Shown here: positions 1-4,290 of the stretch, in pieces
Layout of the letters: each line of letters starts with the position of its first letter
Numbering within the stretch: the stretch's first letter is position 1
Assembly (NCBI GenBank): GCA_937910785.1
Contig: CALDLG010000052.1
Span: 1-11,787, forward strand
Length of the DNA: 11,787 bases
From: an uncultured Lachnospiraceae bacterium
GTDB taxonomy: Bacteria; Bacillota; Clostridia; Lachnospirales; Lachnospiraceae
Direction: 5' to 3'
Translations under genes and position numbers: made by a program
The notes under the pieces: generated by a model
Database searches by the model: none
What the model saw: only the letters and a program-made list of their open reading frames with translations
Told to the model about the DNA's origin: nothing

Positions 1-1035
1 CTGCGGCACGCCTTCGATCGTCCCCATATCCGGCAGACTCATACCGTTTAGCAAATGAAGCAGCGTTGTTTTCCCTTCTCCGGAAGGGGCCATCAGGCAG
101 TACCGTCCCCCCGGCCGCAGCATCAGGGAATAATCGGACAAAACCTGATGCTTCCCATATGCTTTGCTTACGTTCCGAATACAAATCTCAGGTAATGCTG
201 CTCCCCGCTCCTTCGGCCGCGGCGAAAGCGCCGGATAAGGCTTCCATTCCTCAAACCTTTTTAACAGATGCAGAACCGCTTTCTCAAACAGAAAGCTAAG
301 CAGAATAACCGTCAGCGTCCAGGCGAACAGTCCTGCCGTATCCAGATAAATCTTGGACAGATAAATTCGTTCTCCCAAAGAATTCTGCGGCATGCCGATC
401 ACCTCCGCCGCCACCCCGGATTTCCAGCTCATGCCGAGGGAAACTTTCAGACAGCTTGTCAGATAAGGCATAAGAGCCGGACGATAAAGAAAGCAGAAAC
501 GATTCCATCTGCCGACGCCGAATACCTCCGCCATTTCAAGCAGTTCTCCGTCTGCGCTTTTCAGCCCCGCCGCCGTATTCACATAAACATTCGGAAAAAC
601 AATCAGAAAACTGATATAAAAGGACAAACCGGAAGAGCCGAACCAGATCAGCAGAAGAACGACGAAAGAAGCCACCGGTATGGACTTTAAAACCGCGATG
701 ACCGGAGAAAAAAACTCACCCAGCAGCGCATACCGGTACGAAAGCGCGCCAAAAAGCAGGCCACAGGAAAAAGCCGCCAGAAACCCCATACCGATTCGAC
801 CCGTCGAGCATAAAACGGTACGGATGAAATCCGGCCCTGTCAGATTTTCAAGAAAAGCCTTTCCCACCTGAACGGGCCCGACCAGAAGAATCTCATTGTC
901 CGTCAATATCGCGGCAGCCTGCCAGACACACAGCCAAAAAAGAATAATCATACTGCGCCGCCAGATGGCCCCGGCACAGGAAGGTCCGTTTTTCATCCCG
1001 TTATTCTTCTTCTCCCATCGCTTCTTCCCTCTCAC
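1..1035 (-). CDS. ABC transporter permease-ATPase fusion (nitrate/sulfonate/taurine type), 3' end outside window
   Basis: This reading frame is open from a GTG at 1035 to the window edge, giving 345 codons with no stop. Residues about 28-255 are an SsuC/TauC-like inner-membrane permease with several hydrophobic segments. An EAA-type loop (starting EMAEVFGVGRW, residues 167-192) is the part that contacts the ATPase in this family. After a linker rich in Pro and Arg (about 264-282), residues 283-345 begin an ABC ATPase (PEICIRNVSKAYG, then Walker A APSGEGKTT at 316-324). The Q-loop, signature and Walker B motifs lie beyond base 1. AAGGAGG at 1046-1040, four bases before the GTG, supports this start; an in-frame ATG at 996 has no good ribosome binding site. 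These two domains are usually separate proteins. The gene follows the binding-protein gene, so together they should form one importer. The substrate is unknown. Confidence 0.88.
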   Translation of the reverse strand, partial: MRGKKRWEKKNNGMKNGPSCAGAIWRRSMIILFWLCVWQAAAILTDNEILLVGPVQVGKAFLENLTGPDFIRTVLCSTGRIGMGFLAAFSCGLLFGALSYRYALLGEFFSPVIAVLKSIPVASFVVLLLIWFGSSGLSFYISFLIVFPNVYVNTAAGLKSADGELLEMAEVFGVGRWNRFCFLYRPALMPYLTSCLKVSLGMSWKSGVAAEVIGMPQNSLGERIYLSKIYLDTAGLFAWTLTVILLSFLFEKAVLHLLKRFEEWKPYPALSPRPKERGAALPEICIRNVSKAYGKHQVLSDYSLMLRPGGRYCLMAPSGEGKTTLLHLLNGMSLPDMGTIEGVPQ

Positions 1036-1051
1036 GGATCCTCCTTACCTA

Positions 1052-1086
1052 AGGCATCTGTAAACGCCTGTCGTTCGCAGATGCCT
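1052..1086. promoter_or_regulatory. Intergenic hairpin between binding-protein and permease genes
   Basis: A perfect 9-base inverted repeat (AGGCATCTG at 1052-1060, CAGATGCCT at 1078-1086) encloses a 17-base loop. It lies 61 bases after the binding-protein stop and just before the permease ribosome binding site. No T-tract follows on the minus strand, so it is not a standard intrinsic terminator. By analogy with other ABC operons it may stabilise the upstream mRNA end or lower permease translation. That role is inferred. Confidence 0.55.
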
Positions 1087-1145
1087 GACATCCGACCGCC
1101 GCTTTTTGTGTCCCGCATATTTACCATGCTCTCCCGCACATTCCT

Positions 1146-2276
1146 TTACGGAATATAATAGAAATCCTCTCCCGGCAGGCTCCCGCCTACGGACGCCGCA
1201 TCCTGTTCGAATAAGACTTCCAGATAACCGGACAGCGCTTCCTTCATCTCTTCCCCGTCGATAAACGTAATATTGCAGTACGGCATCGCTTTTTCCGCCA
1301 CCGGCGCCTTTTCGATAATCCCGTAAGACGCAACCAGCCTGGCCGCTGCTTCTACGTTCTCATTTGCATATGCCGCACTGGTTTCGTGTTCTTCCAGAAA
1401 TTTCCCGACCGCTTCCGGATTTTCCGAAAGAAAGTCCTTTCTGACAACGGTTACGCCGGTCACCAGACTGCTTCCGCCTTCCCCCTGCACCTTCGTCCAT
1501 TCCTCCGTCAGATCCATGACAACGGACAGTGCCTCGTTCTGCATACATGCCGCCGTCACGAAAGGCTGCGGAAGAATTCCGATCAGGTCCGGATTTTCCG
1601 AAAGAACCGCCGCCACCTCTGTTGCCTCCGATTTATACTCCAATGTGATATCATCGGTCGTCAGTCCGTTTTCCGCCAAAAGGTACTGCAGACAATAGTC
1701 CGGCGTCGTTCCCTTTCCGGTCAGACAGACCGTCCTCCCTCTCAGATCTTCCATAGAATGGACGGAATCATCCCCCGATACCATATAGAGGACGCCGAGC
1801 GTATTAATATCGATTACGGCAACGCCGCCCTTCGTTTTGTTATATAAAACGCTTGCCACATTCGCAGGCACGAGCACGATGTCAAATTCTCCGGAAACCA
1901 TTCCGGGAAGCAGTTCATCCGCGGCGGCCGCCATCGTAAAATTATAACTGCCTTCCGCATCTCCCGCTTCCGCCCTGTTCATCAGATAAACGAGCCCCAT
2001 CGAGGTCGGGCCCTTCAATGAACCGATCCGAATGTCCATAGTCTGCGCCCCGTCATCCACAGACTCCTCCGCATCGTCCTGCCTCTCATCCGCAGATTCC
2101 ATCGCATCGTCCTGCCTCTCATCCGCAAGCTCCTCCGCATCGTCCTGCCTCTCATCCGCAGATTCCTCCGCGCTCCCCGTTTCTTTGACCGCTCCGCCGC
2201 ATCCTGTCAGAAATGCCATGCCGAGCGCAATACTCATCATTACCGCAACGATCTTTTTTTTCATACCTGCTGCCAT
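1146..2276 (-). CDS. ABC transporter substrate-binding lipoprotein (NMT1/SsuA-like)
   Basis: This is a predicted extracytoplasmic solute receptor. With the start at 2276 the protein has 376 residues. A lysine-rich n-region (KKK) and a hydrophobic stretch lead to the lipobox LTGC, with Cys26 as the likely lipidated residue. Next is an acidic linker of about 45 residues holding three 11-residue repeats (SADERQDDAEE and variants). The binding domain (IRIGSLKGPTSMGLVYLM onward) resembles the periplasmic-binding-protein-like II fold of nitrate/sulfonate/taurine/thiamine-precursor receptors; the segments DIVLVPANVASVLYN and EDLRGRTVCLTGKGT are typical. The ATG at 2276 is preferred over 2288 because GAGG lies six bases before it. 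The permease-ATPase fusion follows 110 bases downstream, so the two are probably co-transcribed. The ligand cannot be assigned. Confidence 0.88.
   Translation of the reverse strand: MAAGMKKKIVAVMMSIALGMAFLTGCGGAVKETGSAEESADERQDDAEELADERQDDAMESADERQDDAEESVDDGAQTMDIRIGSLKGPTSMGLVYLMNRAEAGDAEGSYNFTMAAAADELLPGMVSGEFDIVLVPANVASVLYNKTKGGVAVIDINTLGVLYMVSGDDSVHSMEDLRGRTVCLTGKGTTPDYCLQYLLAENGLTTDDITLEYKSEATEVAAVLSENPDLIGILPQPFVTAACMQNEALSVVMDLTEEWTKVQGEGGSSLVTGVTVVRKDFLSENPEAVGKFLEEHETSAAYANENVEAAARLVASYGIIEKAPVAEKAMPYCNITFIDGEEMKEALSGYLEVLFEQDAASVGGSLPGEDFYYIP
2071..2169 (-). repeat. Three tandem 33-bp repeats in the lipoprotein linker
   Basis: Three consecutive 33-base units (2071-2103, 2104-2136, 2137-2169) share an identical 24-base core and differ only in the last bases. 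A degraded partial unit follows at about 2045-2070. Each unit keeps the reading frame and encodes an 11-residue acidic block with the core ADERQDDA. The repeats lie directly after the lipidation site, so copy-number change would alter tether length without frameshifting the gene. Confidence 0.9.
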
Positions 2277-2296
2277 TCCTTTCCTCATTCATTATG

Positions 2297-2330
2297 ATCC
2301 CGGCGGCTTTCTTCCACTCTTTGGCGGGAT
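2297..2330. promoter_or_regulatory. Inverted repeat just upstream of the binding-protein start
   Basis: A six-base inverted repeat (ATCCCG at 2297-2302, CGGGAT at 2325-2330) with a 22-base loop ends about 20 bases before the chosen start codon and close to its ribosome binding site. It could affect translation initiation. The stem is short and the long loop makes this a weak call. Confidence 0.3.
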
Positions 2331-2357
2331 TTCCTTTTCGCACCCAAATCCGGAATA

Positions 2358-2387
2358 AGAAAAAAGCACGCCCTGACAAAGGCGCAC
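2358..2387 (-). terminator. Intrinsic terminator inside the leader upstream of the binding-protein gene
   Basis: On the minus strand GTGCGCC (2387-2381) can pair with GGCGTGC (2372-2366) across an eight-base loop, as seven pairs including two G-T wobbles. TTTTTTC follows immediately (2365-2359). It lies about 80 bases before the binding-protein start and about 100 bases after a promoter, where an attenuator would be expected. It could instead end a separate small transcript. Confidence 0.6.
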
Positions 2388-2489
2388 TGATATCATCAAA
2401 ATAAGATTGGCGGCCTTTCCTCTCAGAACGAATCTTCGAGCGTCAGAATTCTTTTCGATTCTCCGTCGGGCGCACCCTCCGGATCATCC
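2388..2489 (-). ncRNA. Candidate structured leader RNA or small RNA upstream of the ABC importer
   Basis: This stretch lies between the proposed start of transcription and the leader terminator and has no credible coding sequence. Its most regular element is a hairpin at 2483-2462: UCCG, GA, GGG, loop UGCG, CCC, GA, CGGA. The two GA/GA internal positions face each other and could form tandem G-A pairs. Further along, GAATC can pair with GATTC, and CTGAC can pair with GTCAG in the terminator loop, giving a possible alternative fold. I could not match it to a riboswitch class I know. Its existence as an RNA is inferred from promoter and terminator placement. Confidence 0.35.
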
Positions 2490-2495
2490 GTTTTC

Positions 2496-2524
2496 ATTGT
2501 ACTATCATTTTCATCAGAAAACAA
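2496..2524 (-). promoter_or_regulatory. Sigma-A-type promoter for the ABC importer leader
   Basis: On the minus strand TTGTTT (2524-2519) and TACAAT (2501-2496) are separated by exactly 17 bases. Transcription would start near 2489. The -35 box is part of the T-tract of the spore-protein terminator, so the two elements share bases. Confidence 0.55.
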
Positions 2525-2554
2525 CCCGCCTGATGCTTCAGGCGGGCCGTTTTT
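2517..2554. terminator. Intrinsic terminator of the spore-protein gene, symmetric
   Basis: A perfect nine-base stem (CCCGCCTGA at 2525-2533, TCAGGCGGG at 2538-2546) has a four-base loop. On the minus strand it is followed by TTGTTTTC, and it lies about 50 bases after the spore-protein stop. On the plus strand it is followed by CCG and five T residues, so it could act in both directions. Confidence 0.85.
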
Positions 2555-2596
2555 ATCATTTTTCTTTTCCGGTTTTACCGATTCTGGAAACAGAAG

Positions 2597-2797
2597 TTAT
2601 TTCATCTGCTCTTCCTGCTTCTTGATCATTCTACGAACCATCTCTCCACCGATGGAACCTGCTTCTTTGGAAGTCAGATCACCGTTGTAACCTTCCTTCA
2701 GGTTTACACCAAGCTCAGAAGCAACCTCTGTCTTGAAACGATCCATAGCTGCCTTAGCTTCCGGAACTTCAACTCTATTCGTTTTGTTACTTGCCAT
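2597..2797 (-). CDS. Alpha/beta-type small acid-soluble spore protein
   Basis: This 66-residue protein binds and protects DNA in the dormant spore core and is degraded at germination to supply amino acids. The family hallmarks are present: the segment from KTEVASELGV, where the germination protease would cut after the Glu of TEVA, and the conserved block GYNGDLTSKEAGSIGGEMV (about residues 37-55). The length is typical (60-75 residues). GGAGGTG about nine bases upstream supports the start. The gene appears monocistronic, with its own sigma-G-like promoter and a strong terminator. Paralogues are expected elsewhere in the genome, so no specific ssp letter is given. Confidence 0.96.
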   Translation of the reverse strand: MASNKTNRVEVPEAKAAMDRFKTEVASELGVNLKEGYNGDLTSKEAGSIGGEMVRRMIKKQEEQMK

Positions 2798-2830
2798 TTT
2801 CTTTCACCTCCGAAAATACATTTCATCTTT

Positions 2831-2870
2831 TTATCTATATTTGAGATAAGCGATCGTGACACCGCTTATC
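2831..2870. promoter_or_regulatory. Two mutually exclusive hairpins in the spore-protein leader
   Basis: GATAAGCG (2845-2852) and CGCTTATC (2863-2870) form a perfect eight-base stem with a ten-base loop. TTATCT (2831-2836) and AGATAA (2844-2849) form a competing six-base stem that uses the same bases. No T-tract follows on either strand. The elements lie between the spore-protein ribosome binding site and its proposed promoter. The 8-base stem could also be a degenerate terminator for the DJ-1 gene. Any regulatory role is speculative. Confidence 0.4.
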
Positions 2871-2943
2871 CCAGTTTTCATTGGAAATCCATTGCTGTAT
2901 TTCCCTTGCTGTTCAAGCGCGTTCGTATCACTTATCTTGATGT

Positions 2944-2973
2944 TAGTATGAACGGATTGCAAGAAAATATTTT
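2944..2973 (-). promoter_or_regulatory. Sigma-G-like promoter of the spore-protein gene
   Basis: On the minus strand CATACTA (2950-2944) matches the forespore sigma-G -10 consensus (CATNMTA). AAAATA (2973-2968), 17 bases further upstream, resembles the TGAATA-type -35 box. The start would be near 2937, giving a leader of about 140 bases. Late forespore expression is what is known for this protein family. Confidence 0.6.
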
Positions 2974-2984
2974 GGTAATTTCTT

Positions 2985-3533
2985 CTATTCAAAAACAATC
3001 GTTTCTTTCATTTTGAGCGCCGCCTCTTCCCCGGCAAACAGCTCTAACAGTTTCAGGGCAAAAGGAAGCGCCGTCCCCATGCCGCGGCTTGTAATGACAT
3101 TGTCCGACACGCTTACCGGCTCTCTTTTCACATCGGCGCCTTCCAGATGGCTTTCAAAGGACGGATAGGAACATGCCGCTTTCCCTTTTAAAATGCCCCG
3201 GTGTCCGAAAATACTCGGCGCGGCACAGATCGCCGCGATATATTTCCCTTTTTCATAAAAGGCGTCTACCTGCTTCATCAGCGCTTCCGTCGCCTCGAGA
3301 CCTTTGGTTCCCTCTCCGCCGCCCGGCAGTACGATCATATCCGTCCTGTCGAAATCGACCTCTTCCAGTAATCCGTCCATTTCCACCGCGATTCCATGGG
3401 AACCTGTCACGCTCTTTTTCCCCGTTACGGATATCATATCGACATCGATATTTCCCCGGCGAAGAATATCTACCACGGTCAATGCCTCGATCTCTTCATA
3501 ACCTTCTGCAAAAAATACGCATACTTTACTCAT
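2985..3533 (-). CDS. DJ-1/PfpI (YajL/ThiJ) family protein
   Basis: This 182-residue cytoplasmic protein belongs to the DJ-1 clade. The conserved Glu lies in AEGYEEIEAL (Glu16), and the reactive cysteine is in the nucleophile elbow AAICAAPS (Cys103), matching human DJ-1 Glu18 and Cys106. LPGGGEG (69-75) and TSRGMGTALPFALKLLE near the C-terminus are further family signatures. Proposed family roles include protection against reactive carbonyls and oxidative stress; glyoxalase and deglycase claims are debated. I chose the ATG at 3533 (MSKVCVFF) rather than 3566, since the shorter form starts at the domain boundary and AGGAG lies upstream of it. The long form adds a basic 11-residue tail with no ribosome binding site. 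The gene is probably transcribed alone. Confidence 0.92.
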   Translation of the reverse strand: MSKVCVFFAEGYEEIEALTVVDILRRGNIDVDMISVTGKKSVTGSHGIAVEMDGLLEEVDFDRTDMIVLPGGGEGTKGLEATEALMKQVDAFYEKGKYIAAICAAPSIFGHRGILKGKAACSYPSFESHLEGADVKREPVSVSDNVITSRGMGTALPFALKLLELFAGEEAALKMKETIVFE

Positions 3534-3559
3534 CGTCTTCCCTTGCTCCTTTCGTCTCC

Positions 3560-3642
3560 GCATCACTTGATTTTTGCATCATCTGCTTTTTGCATCGTTT
3601 GCTTTTCCGCATCATCTGCTTTTTCCACATCGCTTGTTTTTC
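3560..3642. repeat. Five imperfect tandem repeats of 16-18 bp in the DJ-1 leader
   Basis: Units begin GCATC or ACATC and end in a T-rich run: 3560-3575, 3576-3591, 3592-3608, 3609-3626 and 3627-3642, with lengths 16, 16, 17, 18 and 16. Because the lengths are not multiples of three, the array is unlikely to be coding. On the minus strand it reads as A-rich GATGC-type units and fills most of the leader between the DJ-1 promoter and start codon. Confidence 0.8.
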
Positions 3643-3662
3643 TTCTGCGGTTATTATATCAT
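3634..3662 (+). promoter_or_regulatory. Candidate promoter of the CYTH gene
   Basis: TTGTTT (3634-3639) and TATCAT (3657-3662) are spaced by 17 bases on the plus strand, which predicts a start near 3669. The -10 box overlaps the divergent DJ-1 promoter, so the two promoters probably compete. The -35 match is only moderate. Confidence 0.4.
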
Positions 3663-3669
3663 TATAACA
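3653..3669 (-). promoter_or_regulatory. Promoter of the DJ-1 gene with two -10 boxes
   Basis: On the minus strand TGTTATAAT (3669-3661) is a perfect extended -10 element, and a second TATAAT lies at 3658-3653. No good -35 box is visible, as is common for extended -10 promoters. The resulting leader would be about 110-120 bases and mostly repeat sequence. Confidence 0.6.
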
Positions 3670-3672
3670 GAC

Positions 3673-3700
3673 AAAAAACATCTGCGCCAGTACGGCGCAG
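3673..3700 (-). terminator. Terminator-like hairpin between the DJ-1 promoter and the CYTH gene
   Basis: A perfect seven-base stem (CTGCGCC at 3682-3688, GGCGCAG at 3694-3700) has a five-base loop. On the minus strand it is followed by ATG and then six T residues (3678-3673), so it should stop minus-strand transcription entering from malQ before the DJ-1 promoter. On the plus strand the same hairpin lies in the leader of the CYTH mRNA. Confidence 0.6.
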
Positions 3701-3735
3701 GAAAGGCATCTTTTCACAAAATACAGGAAAGGCAT
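3698..3735 (+). repeat. 12-bp direct repeat around the CYTH ribosome binding site
   Basis: CAGGAAAGGCAT occurs at 3698-3709 and again at 3724-3735, 26 bases apart. The second copy carries the AGGA ribosome binding site and the first two bases of the ATG at 3734. The first copy has the same AGGA but no start codon after it, so it may be a local duplication. Confidence 0.7.
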
Positions 3736-4237
3736 GGTGAACTCTATGGAAATCGAACGAAAATTTACAGTCAGAGCTTTGCCCGAACAACTGGGTCAAT
3801 ATCCGGTCCGCCATATCGAACAGGCCTATCTGAATACCGACCCTGTTGTCAGAATCAGAAAACAGGATGAGGAATATTACCTCACCTATAAAGGAAAGGG
3901 ACTGCTTGCCAGAGAAGAGTACAATCTCCCATTAAATGAGCATTCTTATTATCATCTTCGTGAAAAGGCTGACGGAAATATTATTGCAAAAAAACGGTAT
4001 CTCATCCCTGTCGAACATCCGACATTTACGTCAGATTATCAGACATCCGTTGACCAGGTTAGTCTAACTATAGAGCTCGATGTTTTCGATGCTCCGTTTG
4101 AAAATCTGGTCATCGCGGAAGTGGAATTTCCCGATGAAGCCATGGCGGCCGCCTTCTGTCCGGTTGACTGGTTTTCAGAGGATGTCACAAACGATCCGGC
4201 CTACCATAATTCTAATCTGAGCCGGCAAAAAATTTAA
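3734..4237 (+). CDS. CYTH domain protein, probable inorganic tripolyphosphatase-like enzyme
   Basis: This is a single-domain cytoplasmic protein of 167 residues (163 if it starts at the second ATG, 3746). CYTH enzymes bind triphosphate compounds inside a beta-barrel tunnel lined with charged residues. Visible family motifs are the ExExK signature in MEIERKF, then VVRIRKQ, YYLTYKGKG, AREEYN, IAKKRYLIP, TIELDVF and the metal-binding-type VIAEVEF. Bacterial members of this size that have been tested are often tripolyphosphatases, while others are class IV adenylate cyclases or thiamine triphosphatases; sequence alone does not decide. AGGA five bases before 3734 supports the longer start, but MEIERKF is the usual N-terminus, so 3746 remains possible. 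It is the only plus-strand gene, divergent from the DJ-1 gene and convergent with malQ. Confidence 0.92.
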   Translation: MVNSMEIERKFTVRALPEQLGQYPVRHIEQAYLNTDPVVRIRKQDEEYYLTYKGKGLLAREEYNLPLNEHSYYHLREKADGNIIAKKRYLIPVEHPTFTSDYQTSVDQVSLTIELDVFDAPFENLVIAEVEFPDEAMAAAFCPVDWFSEDVTNDPAYHNSNLSRQKI

Positions 4238-4290
4238 TATCCTTTTGGAGAAACCGCATCCCGGTTCGGGGAAATCACCGCTGCCTGCTG
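4238..4290. other. Convergent gap between CYTH and malQ, no strong terminator
   Basis: The 53 bases between the two stop codons hold only a weak five-base inverted repeat (AACCG / CGGTT, about 4254-4268) without a T-tract. Readthrough of malQ would run antisense through the CYTH gene up to the hairpin at 3673-3700. Confidence 0.4.

Noticed and set aside
2032..2358. A serine-rich plus-strand frame (108 codons) with repeated blocks
   Set aside because: It is the reverse complement of the acidic lipoprotein linker repeats and has no ribosome binding site.
2388..2495. A known riboswitch (TPP or guanidine-I/III) upstream of the importer
   Set aside because: The conserved TPP and ykkC core sequences are absent. 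A short resemblance to GGUGCGCC of guanidine-III is not enough.
2423..2497. A 24-codon minus-strand frame in the importer leader, considered as a leader peptide
   Set aside because: Its ATG overlaps the -10 box of the only visible promoter and it has no ribosome binding site.
3526..3735. A 69-codon minus-strand frame through the repeats, overlapping the DJ-1 start by an ATGAGTAA junction
   Set aside because: It has no ribosome binding site, starts upstream of the DJ-1 promoter and inside the terminator-like hairpin region, and the repeat unit length does not keep the frame.
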